Of a DNA stretch of 64,000 nt, positions 34,120 to 41,649 are shown in pieces. The first letter of the stretch is position 1; every line of letters starts with the position of its first letter. The notes below the pieces were generated by a model. That model saw only the letters and a list, made by a program, of their open reading frames with translations, searched no databases and was not told the DNA's origin. This stretch comes from Streptomyces rhizosphaerihabitans (GTDB taxonomy: Bacteria; Actinomycetota; Actinomycetes; Streptomycetales; Streptomycetaceae). A program made the translations under genes and the position numbers. The stretch spans positions 1 to 64,000 of the forward strand of contig NZ_JAODTZ010000053.1 of assembly GCF_025399795.1 (NCBI RefSeq), given 5' to 3'.

Positions 34120-36761
34120 TGGTATCCCTTGCTTGTGCTCGGGCGCTTGGACGGTGCTTGTGCGGGGGTGTGCTGGGCGAGGAAGGCGGCGACGCGGTCG
34201 AGTTGGCCGGCCGCACAGGTGGTGAGCTGGTGCAGCGGACGGGTGCCGGCGGTGGAGCGGGCGGCGTGTTCGAGGGCGGCGACGTCGCCGGGGCGGGCGA
34301 GGTCGGCGAAGACGTCATCGAGGTGGGGGCCCTGCAGGCGCAGGGGGCCCAGGCGGCGTCCGTGGACGGTCAGCGTGGCGTAGTGCTCGTAGCGGTTGAG
34401 GGCGGCGACCTGGTCGGGGCTGGGGCTGTCGCCCCACTCGGCGGTGATCGCGGCGATGGCGGTCCGTGATCCGGCGGTGGTCGCGAGGGTGGAGGCGTTC
34501 TGGGTCAGCGACATCCGCACGGGGCCGGGCAGCCGGGCCAGCAGCTGGGTCATCCCGTGGACGTGCGCCTTGTATTTGCGGAAGTCCTCGAACATGGCGG
34601 CGATGGTCTCGGGGGCGGCGCCGGTGAGGGTGATCAGTTCGTCGAAGTAGGGCCGGAACGGCACCCGTTGGTCTTCGGGGGTGTCGCGGCGGGAGCGGAC
34701 GGCGCGCAGCAGGTCGCGGGCGAGCAGGGCGGTCAGGAGCCGGTCGGTGGGTCCGTTGCCGGCCGGGCACACCCACACGATCATGCGCTGGTCCATGGCT
34801 GCGCGGATGTTGTAGACGCCGAGGGGCTGGCCGAGAAAGGCGCGGGTGACGGGGTTGGCGGCGAGGCGGGCCAGCGGGTTGAGGACGACGCCGAAGGCGT
34901 CGGCGGGGATGGTGGGGAAGACGCTCTGCCACCAGGAACGGGTTTCCTCATCGAGCCGGTCGGCGGTGGCGGCGAGGGCCGCGGTGCGAAAGGCGGGGTC
35001 GGTGAGCAGGGACCGCACCTGGAAGAGCGTGGCCTGGTCCTCGGGGCGGCCGGCCTCGCAGGCGGCCTGGTTGACGGCGGTGAGGACGGACAGTGCTGCG
35101 GTCAGGAGGGTGAGGGCGCGGGGAGCGGTGGCGTCCTCCCAGCCCAGTGCGGCGGCGAAGGCGTCGGTGACCGCCTCGACGACCTCGTGCGCGGCCGGAC
35201 GCTGGCCCTGGCCCTGGTGCATGGCGAGCGGGTTCCAGGAACTGATCTGGGGTACGGGGCCGATCGTGTTGAGGTCGATCAGCGCGATGCGGTCCATGAG
35301 GGGGGTGTGGGCGAGGAACGGTGCGGCGCGCGGCCAGGAGTCGCGGTGCGGGTCGAGGAACAGCAGCCCGCCGCCGGCGTGCGCCCAGCCGATCGCCTGC
35401 GCGAGGGCGCGTTCGGTCTTCCCGCCGCCCGCCTTGCCGACCGCGCACTCGAACAGGGTCTCTGCGGCGTAGGTGGCGACCAGGCGGCGGCGGCCGTCGG
35501 GTGCGCGGTGGATACCCTGCAGCAGCAGTGCGGGATTGCCGAACTTGAAGGTCGGCAGCTCGGGGTCCAGCAGCGGCAGGCGGCAGTGCAGGGTCGGGGG
35601 TTTGAGGAGTCCGGTGAGTTCCTCCAGCCGTACCCAGTTCGGGCGGGGTGGCTGGCAGTGCCCGTGCTGCCAGCGGCGTTCGAAGGCATGGCGGCTGGGC
35701 CACCGGTCGGCGCCCAGCCGCCAGGGCCCGATCCGCAGGCCGCGCATTGCCCAGCGGGAGTGGCCACCGAACACATCGAGTGCGGCCTGGAGTTGTCCGA
35801 GCCGGGCCTGGGGCCGTCCTTCGATGTCGGAGGCACAGGTGACGAGCAGCTGCACCCGCACCAGCTGGTCGTCATGGGCGAGTTTGCCCAGCGCCTCGGC
35901 CCGATCCACGCGGCGCGGCACCGGCGGCATCACCAGGCGGCGTCCTGCTCCCGCCGACCCGTGCTGAGCGCTGAGAATCTGCCAGAGCTGACGGGGCAGC
36001 GAGTCCTCGATGCCTGCGGTGTCCCGGCGCATCCAGCGGACGGCACGCTGGGCTTCACGGCGCTCGGAGCGGTGGGCGGCCTGCATCAGGTGCAGACGTC
36101 GTGCCCGCAGCGCCCATTTCGGGGCTCGCTGGATGTCGAGGCGGATTTCGGCGAGGTCGCCGAGGTCCGCGCGCAGGTCGCAGACCGCGTCGACGAGCGG
36201 CTGCAGTGGGTCGGGCTCCAGGGGTACTTCGCGCAGCGGGGCGATCGGCTTGCCGCGCAGGATGAACTCGGCCCGCACGGTGTGCTTGCGCGGTTTGTCG
36301 GCGATCGGCCGGGCCCGGGTGACGGTGACGGCGGGGCCGAACGGAGTGATGGACAGCAGCCGTTCACCGCCGACCGGTCCCTCGATGCGGTAGCGCAGAG
36401 GGCAAGAGCCGTCGGCGCGCAGCCGGATCTGCACGGTCTTGGTGCGGCGTGGTGCCCACCAGGGCATGCTGGTGGAGGCGCGGGCGAGCTGGACTCCGCG
36501 GCGGAAGATCTCCTCCAGGCCTGGGTCGAAGTGCCGGGCGGGTTCGAGTTCGAGCGCCATGCGCTCGGCGGAGGCCTTCAACGCAAGGCGCCGCACGATG
36601 ACTTCGCCTGTGGCCCAGAGCGCGGCGGCGGTCGGCAGGAGCAGATACCAGTGGTGGTAGAGCCAGTCGGCGGCGTCGACCAGGCCGGCCAGCAGGCCGA
36701 GGAGGGGCGCGGCCGCGGTGTGATGGGCCTGGTCGCTCAGGTAGGGGGTTGGGGTGTCCAC
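34116..36761 (-). CDS. VirD4/TraG-like coupling ATPase
   Basis: The 881-residue protein has one or two membrane spans near residues 20-50, a middle domain, then a HerA/VirD4-type ATPase: Walker A GKAGGGKTE (near 442), Walker B LLFLDPHRD (near 465), and PYFDELITL (near 705). It should bind the DNA substrate and feed it to the secretion channel at the membrane. GTG 36761 lies within the preceding gene (25-base overlap). A longer frame upstream is a shadow of the wall hydrolase gene. Confidence 0.88.
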   Translation of the reverse strand: MDTPTPYLSDQAHHTAAAPLLGLLAGLVDAADWLYHHWYLLLPTAAALWATGEVIVRRLALKASAERMALELEPARHFDPGLEEIFRRGVQLARASTSMPWWAPRRTKTVQIRLRADGSCPLRYRIEGPVGGERLLSITPFGPAVTVTRARPIADKPRKHTVRAEFILRGKPIAPLREVPLEPDPLQPLVDAVCDLRADLGDLAEIRLDIQRAPKWALRARRLHLMQAAHRSERREAQRAVRWMRRDTAGIEDSLPRQLWQILSAQHGSAGAGRRLVMPPVPRRVDRAEALGKLAHDDQLVRVQLLVTCASDIEGRPQARLGQLQAALDVFGGHSRWAMRGLRIGPWRLGADRWPSRHAFERRWQHGHCQPPRPNWVRLEELTGLLKPPTLHCRLPLLDPELPTFKFGNPALLLQGIHRAPDGRRRLVATYAAETLFECAVGKAGGGKTERALAQAIGWAHAGGGLLFLDPHRDSWPRAAPFLAHTPLMDRIALIDLNTIGPVPQISSWNPLAMHQGQGQRPAAHEVVEAVTDAFAAALGWEDATAPRALTLLTAALSVLTAVNQAACEAGRPEDQATLFQVRSLLTDPAFRTAALAATADRLDEETRSWWQSVFPTIPADAFGVVLNPLARLAANPVTRAFLGQPLGVYNIRAAMDQRMIVWVCPAGNGPTDRLLTALLARDLLRAVRSRRDTPEDQRVPFRPYFDELITLTGAAPETIAAMFEDFRKYKAHVHGMTQLLARLPGPVRMSLTQNASTLATTAGSRTAIAAITAEWGDSPSPDQVAALNRYEHYATLTVHGRRLGPLRLQGPHLDDVFADLARPGDVAALEHAARSTAGTRPLHQLTTCAAGQLDRVAAFLAQHTPAQAPSKRPSTSKGYQ

Positions 36762-37378
36762 GGGGAGGCTCCCTTCGTCGAGGTGCGGGTGAAGTACCAG
36801 TCGGTGATGCGCCGGTCGGTGTAGGTGCCGCCGCGGTCCGTGCCCGCCCACACCAGGTGCACCACCGCCTTGTTCGGGCTGCCCTGGCTGCGGGCGATGG
36901 CGGCCTGGATGCGGAAACGGGCGGCGGCGAATGCCGGTGCGATCGCCTGGTTCGGGTTGCCGAAGAGCGCCGGCCACTGGGTGCGGCCGATGCCGGTGGC
37001 GTCTGCGCGCAGCAGGCCGCGGCCGGCCTTGAGGAGCTGGTGCTCGTCGGCGGCGGCAAGGTCGGCGGGCCAGGCGTCCTCCAGCGACTTCTGGATGACG
37101 CGATCGCCGACTGTGCCCTCGCCGCGCGGCGGCAGCAGTGCGGACGCGTCGGCCGTCTGCGCCGGGAAGGTGGCTGCCGCGGGCGCCCCGCTCTGCGCGG
37201 AGCGGCGGCCGGGAGCGGTTGCCGGGGGAGCCGACGTGGGGACAGCCGCCCGCGGTGTCGCGGTTGGGGGTGTGCTCGGCGCATTCGGCACCGTCAGCAG
37301 GAGCGTCCCGGCCACGGCCAGGACCAGGGTGGCGATCAGCAGCAGGCGCGGCGAGCGCGCCGGGGGCGTGGTCACCAC
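36737..37378 (-). CDS. Membrane-anchored transfer accessory protein
   Basis: The 213-residue protein has one N-terminal span (LLLIATLVLAVAGTLLLTV), a Pro/Ala/Thr linker and a conserved C-terminal domain (IQKSLEDAWPADLAAADEHQ, PNKAVVHLVWAGTDRGGTYT). The C-terminal part looks like a small NTF2-like domain outside the membrane. I know similar proteins only as hypotheticals in Streptomyces plasmids. The tandem GTG GTG start overlaps the wall-hydrolase stop, and its 3' end lies within the VirD4-like gene. Confidence 0.75.
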   Translation of the reverse strand: MVTTPPARSPRLLLIATLVLAVAGTLLLTVPNAPSTPPTATPRAAVPTSAPPATAPGRRSAQSGAPAAATFPAQTADASALLPPRGEGTVGDRVIQKSLEDAWPADLAAADEHQLLKAGRGLLRADATGIGRTQWPALFGNPNQAIAPAFAAARFRIQAAIARSQGSPNKAVVHLVWAGTDRGGTYTDRRITDWYFTRTSTKGASPWTPQPPT

Positions 37379-38523
37379 GGCCGGGCCCCTCCCGCGTATC
37401 CCGGCATCGCGTCGACCGCGTCCAGGCGGACCACGGTGCCCGGGCGGGCGGCGTCGACCATCCGGGCACCCCCGACGTAGATGCCGACGTGGTAGATCGT
37501 CGCGTCGCGGCCGGGGGCGTCGGCATAAAAGACGAGGTCGCCGGGCGCGAGCGCGCCGGTGCCCAGATGGGCGGGTATCCGCCGGCCGACCCCGGCCTGG
37601 GCGGCGGCGGTGCGCGGCAGTTGGATGCCGGCCCGGGCGTAGGCGTACGCGGTCAGTCCCGAGCAGTCGAAGCCCTTGATGTCCGCGCCACTCCTTCCGC
37701 TGGGTGAGCAGCAGATGCCGTAGGACGGGCCCTGGGCGTTGCCGCCGCCCCACGCGTAGGGCACGCCCCGTTGGGAGAGCGCCGCCTCGATTACGGTGCG
37801 GACCTTTCCCGTGACGTTCTTCAGGTCCGGGTCCTTGGCGGCCGCCGTGTACTGGTCGATCCAGCCCAGCACGTTGGCGACGTAGGCGCCGGAGTGGTTG
37901 TACTGGAGGATCGCGGTCTTGAGTTGAGAGCGTTGGGCCAGGTCGCGGCCGCCTGCGCACAGGTAGATGGCGGCGCCGAGGGCGGCGTCGTCGGCGTTGT
38001 GCGGGTCGGCTCTCCCATCTGTGTTCGCGTCCTTGGCGACCGATGCCCAGGTGGAGGGCAGGAACTGGAACGGGCCGACGGCGCGTTCCCCGGTGGCGGT
38101 GCCGTCCCACTTGCCGCCATCGGTGTCCGGGAAGGCGGTGGTGTTCCTGTTGGCGCCGGAGCCGTTGAGGAGCACTCCGTAGATCTTCGGGGTGATGCCA
38201 CCGTTGTCGGTGATGTTGTGGCCGATGGCGTGGTTGGACTCGACCTTGGCGATCCCGGCCAGGATCGGCCAGCGCATGCCCTGGCACTTGGGCACGTACT
38301 TCCCGACATGCTGGACGGCCTTCTTGTAGGCGGTCAGCATCCGGGGCGGGATGTTTGCGGCGCTGCCGCCCTCGGCGATTCCGCCGTCGTCCTGTGCCCC
38401 CGTCTTCAGGGCGACGTACGCGCTGATCGCGTTCCCTACCGGCGCGGCACAGCACACGGCGGCGAACATCAGCAGCGCCACCATGCAGCCCCATCGCCGG
38501 ACGCGGCGTCCAGGCTGGGTCAC
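37372..38523 (-). CDS. Lytic transglycosylase / NlpC-P60 wall hydrolase (VirB1-like)
   Basis: The 383-residue protein has an N-terminal signal anchor (CMVALLMFAAVCCAAPV). The soluble transglycosylase-type domain follows (GIAKVESNHAIGHN, AVGPFQFLPSTW, YNHSGAYVANVL, near 85-235). The C-terminal NlpC/P60 domain has the catalytic Cys in GFDCSGLTAYAYARAG (near residue 285) and His in YHVGIYVGG. Two wall-cutting activities in one protein are typical of Gram-positive transfer systems and open the peptidoglycan for the channel. The start overlaps the VirB6-like stop (GTGA). Confidence 0.92.
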   Translation of the reverse strand: MTQPGRRVRRWGCMVALLMFAAVCCAAPVGNAISAYVALKTGAQDDGGIAEGGSAANIPPRMLTAYKKAVQHVGKYVPKCQGMRWPILAGIAKVESNHAIGHNITDNGGITPKIYGVLLNGSGANRNTTAFPDTDGGKWDGTATGERAVGPFQFLPSTWASVAKDANTDGRADPHNADDAALGAAIYLCAGGRDLAQRSQLKTAILQYNHSGAYVANVLGWIDQYTAAAKDPDLKNVTGKVRTVIEAALSQRGVPYAWGGGNAQGPSYGICCSPSGRSGADIKGFDCSGLTAYAYARAGIQLPRTAAAQAGVGRRIPAHLGTGALAPGDLVFYADAPGRDATIYHVGIYVGGARMVDAARPGTVVRLDAVDAMPGYAGGARPW

Positions 38524-41297
38524 TCGTCCTCACCGTCCTCGTCCCGCCACCGGTCCCGCACCTGGCGCAGGCGGTTGAGCCGGTCGGCTTCGGGCTCGGT
38601 CCGCCGCAGCTGCTCCTGCATCCGGGCCCGTGCCTCGTCCCGCGGGTTGCGTGCGCTCCCGACGCCGGGAAGAGCCGACCCCTGCGGCTGGCTGCTCACC
38701 GGCGGCGGTGTACTGCCTCCCCGCCGCGGCGGTGCCGGGGCCGGCGGCGTCGCCGCGGTGCTACCAGCTCCAGAGGCTGAAACACGGGTCGGTGAGGGAG
38801 GCGGGACGGTGCCGCGCGTGGTTCCGCCGGACCCAGCAGTTCGTGTCGAGGCAGGCGGGCGGGTGGTCGCGGTCGGCGACGTCGCGGTCGGCAGGCGACG
38901 GCCGACGACGAATGGTCCGGGCCCGCCGCTGTCATCGGTGTGTTCCCGCAGGACCCGGGAGACGTGACGGCCCGTGTCACCCCAGGCCCAGCCGTCCTCG
39001 CGGACGGTGTTGCCCCACACCCGCACCTGCTGCCGGGCGTCCTGCGCGTACTGCGACCCGCCCGAGCGGGCCCGGCCGGCACTGGCCGGGAGAGCGGCTG
39101 TTGCCCCGTACACGAGGCGGCTGCCCCGGTGGAGGATGCGGTAGCCGCGAAAGCGCACCAGACGGTTGTGGGCGCGCGTGGAGAGCAGCGTGCGGTCGGT
39201 GTTCTGGTCGTGCAGCACCTGCCCCGAGCGCCGGTCGATGACCTGGCCGTTCTCGTCGCGGTAGCGGTCGGGCGGACCGCCGGGACGGTGCGGCCCCCCA
39301 CCGCCCGAACCACCGCCCGGGCCGCCGGTCGGGCCGTGTGCGTCCGGGTCGCCGTCAGCCGTGGGCTTACGCCACTTGGCCAACTGCTCAGGATCGGGCC
39401 GCCGGCCGATCAGCAGCCAGTGGCCGCCCTTCACACCGAGCCGAGCCCCCGCCCCGCCCAGAGCAGCTGCCGCGGTGAGCGGGGCGAGCCCGCGCCCGGC
39501 CTCGGCGGCAGCGTCGGCGAGCACCCCACCGGTGTCCAGGGGCATGCCAGCGCCGTCGACGAGGGAGGCGAGCGCGCCCATCAGCCGCCGGCGGGTGCCG
39601 AGCATCCCGTACCGGCCGCCCCCGCCACCGGTGAAGGCGCGCAGCCCTGCTCCGTATCCGCCCATGGCGGCGGGGGAGTTCATAGCGAGCGCCGCGCCGA
39701 GCTCGGAGGTGTCGCCCGGCAGGTGGGTACCGCCGACCTTGGCATAGCGCATGCGCATAGCCATGCGCCGGCCGAAGGAGGTGATGCCGGTCAGGAGCCT
39801 GCGGTGCCCGGCCGCGCCGGCAATCGCGAGGACGTCGATGAGCAGGATCCGCTCCACCATCAGGTCGGGCCCGTTGGTGACGGTGGCATCGACGGCGATG
39901 CCGAAGAACGGGATGAACGCGCAGATCGCGACCACGGCCAGGACCGCGATCCCCCACAGGGACAGCCACTTCCACACCGACTGGCGCGCGGGCCCGGGCA
40001 GCATGCCCGCGACGAACGTGACGCCGCCGATGGCCGCAGCCGCGGCGCAGATGCCCTGGGTGCCGAGCAGAACGATCGCGCTGGACAGCAGCATGCCGCA
40101 GATGAACAGCGCGGCGACCAGCAGCAGGGCGGCTCCGCCGACCCGCCACCAGGTGGGCTTTTCCGCGTAGGCGGCGCACGACTTTCCGACCGGTCCGGCC
40201 TTCTTCATGTCGGCGAGGAACGCGGAGAAGGCCTGGTCCTCGTCGGTGATGATCGCGTTGGAGGCGCCGAGGAGTTCGCCTCCGGGCGTGAACGCCGGGA
40301 GATCGTCGCTGCTGCTCGGCTTGCTCCTGCTCGCCTTGCCGTCGACGCTGCTCTCGCAGTACTTCTTGGCCGGCCCGCGAATCCGGCTGCAGGCGTCCTT
40401 CGCATGGTCCGAGGGAGTCCAGTCGGCCAGGTACCCGCCGGTGATCCACTTCAGGTGGACGGCGTAGGCCTTGCGGTCGCCCGTCCTGGCCGGGTCGAGG
40501 ATGCGTCCGTACTGAAGGAGCATGTACGGCTTGACGATCAGGGCGTTGGTGATCGAGTCCTGGATGGGGCGGGCCACCTGTGTCGAGGAGACCGGCCCTT
40601 CGCCTTCACGTTCATCGCACTTGATCTCTGCGTTGCCGGCCATGCCGGCGCATGGGTCGTAGCTGGCGAGTTTGCCGCCCCAGTCGTAGGAGTTGACGCT
40701 CTGCTGGGCGACCTCGGCGGCCACCTGCTGGGACTGTCCCAGCGGTCCGTCCTGGGAGAGCAGGGTGTCGGGGCGGATCAGAGCCGAGGCGGCGAACGCC
40801 GCAATGAGCAGGGTGAGGAACATTTCACCCAGGCCCCGCCCGACCCGCCCGCGCACGATCATGAATCCGCCGAAGACGAACGCCCACGCCAGCAGCAGCC
40901 CCTTCAGCCCGAGAGTGTCGACCACGACGTTGTCGTAGGTGTCGGCGACCTTCTGCGCCGGGCGGGCCAGGATCTTCAACAGGGGGAAGCGGAACGCCAC
41001 TTCGATGGCCCACCCCGCCAGTCCGACGAGCAGCCGGATCAGGGTGAACAGCCCTGACAGGGCGAAAGCGAGGGCCTGCGTCTTGAAGGCGACAATGGAT
41101 CCGCCCTCGGCGTTCAGGTCGTACCCGTCGATCGGGACACCCTCGGACGAGTAGATGTTCAGCGGGGCGAGCAGGTCTCCTGTCTCGTTACTGCTGCTGG
41201 CCGCGTATACGACCTGGGTGTTCACCAGGAGGAACACGCCGGTGAGCAGGGCGACGAAGCCGGCCGAACGCAGGGTTGCCCGCTCTGGACGCCACAT
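38520..41297 (-). CDS. VirB6/TrbL-like polytopic channel protein
   Basis: The 925-residue protein begins MWRPERATLRSAGFVALL with a signal-like span. It has several further hydrophobic segments (near 70-100, 115-165 and 385-520), then a Gly/Pro/Arg-rich cytoplasmic tail of about 400 residues. The Cys-containing loop near residues 220-345 should be outside. Layout and position match the VirB6/TrbL family, the inner-membrane part of the channel. The low-complexity tail (GGPGGGSGGGGPHRP) is unlike the rest and may be disordered. Confidence 0.82.
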   Translation of the reverse strand: MWRPERATLRSAGFVALLTGVFLLVNTQVVYAASSSNETGDLLAPLNIYSSEGVPIDGYDLNAEGGSIVAFKTQALAFALSGLFTLIRLLVGLAGWAIEVAFRFPLLKILARPAQKVADTYDNVVVDTLGLKGLLLAWAFVFGGFMIVRGRVGRGLGEMFLTLLIAAFAASALIRPDTLLSQDGPLGQSQQVAAEVAQQSVNSYDWGGKLASYDPCAGMAGNAEIKCDEREGEGPVSSTQVARPIQDSITNALIVKPYMLLQYGRILDPARTGDRKAYAVHLKWITGGYLADWTPSDHAKDACSRIRGPAKKYCESSVDGKASRSKPSSSDDLPAFTPGGELLGASNAIITDEDQAFSAFLADMKKAGPVGKSCAAYAEKPTWWRVGGAALLLVAALFICGMLLSSAIVLLGTQGICAAAAAIGGVTFVAGMLPGPARQSVWKWLSLWGIAVLAVVAICAFIPFFGIAVDATVTNGPDLMVERILLIDVLAIAGAAGHRRLLTGITSFGRRMAMRMRYAKVGGTHLPGDTSELGAALAMNSPAAMGGYGAGLRAFTGGGGGRYGMLGTRRRLMGALASLVDGAGMPLDTGGVLADAAAEAGRGLAPLTAAAALGGAGARLGVKGGHWLLIGRRPDPEQLAKWRKPTADGDPDAHGPTGGPGGGSGGGGPHRPGGPPDRYRDENGQVIDRRSGQVLHDQNTDRTLLSTRAHNRLVRFRGYRILHRGSRLVYGATAALPASAGRARSGGSQYAQDARQQVRVWGNTVREDGWAWGDTGRHVSRVLREHTDDSGGPGPFVVGRRLPTATSPTATTRPPASTRTAGSGGTTRGTVPPPSPTRVSASGAGSTAATPPAPAPPRRGGSTPPPVSSQPQGSALPGVGSARNPRDEARARMQEQLRRTEPEADRLNRLRQVRDRWRDEDGEDE

Positions 41298-41298
41298 G

Positions 41299-41649
41299 TC
41301 AGCGCCGCCGTTGCCCAGCGTCGTGCCGCAGCCGCCACACCAGCAGGGCAGCCACAAAAGCACCGGCGGGCACCAGCCGCCACGAGGCACCGGCCCCGTC
41401 CCGGTGGCCAGCGGCGGTGGTGGCTCCGCGCTCGCAGTACGCCTTCGCCGGGCCCACGATCAAGGCGCAGGGATTGTGGTGCGTGGTGGATGTGTCGGCG
41501 GCGAAAGCGTGTCCGGTGTGCGGTCGCGACGCGTCCGGCAGGCCCGCACCGAGGGCGAGGATGACCGCGCCGGCGAGGACGGCGATCACGGTGAGGACGC
41601 TTGCGGCCGTGGCGATGCGTCGGGGGCGGTCCCAGGAAGACGTGGTCAT
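41299..41649 (-). CDS. Small membrane protein in transfer operon
   Basis: The 116-residue protein has a span near residues 15-37 and another near the C-terminus (PAGAFVAALLVWRL), with an outside loop carrying the motif NPCALIVGPAKAYCERG. The same GPAKxYCE theme occurs in the VirB6-like protein (RIRGPAKKYCESS), so the two loops may be related and may make matching disulfides. No family is recognised. It is coupled to the VirB4-like gene by TGATG. Confidence 0.7.
   Translation of the reverse strand: MTTSSWDRPRRIATAASVLTVIAVLAGAVILALGAGLPDASRPHTGHAFAADTSTTHHNPCALIVGPAKAYCERGATTAAGHRDGAGASWRLVPAGAFVAALLVWRLRHDAGQRRR

Noticed and set aside
34557-36824. A 755-codon plus-strand frame
   Set aside because: It is the antisense of the VirD4-like gene, Gly/Glu rich and without any domain. 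The minus strand has Walker motifs and overlapping neighbours.
38940-41057. A 705-codon plus-strand frame
   Set aside because: It is the antisense of the VirB6-like gene, rich in Gly, Arg and Val with no family pattern.
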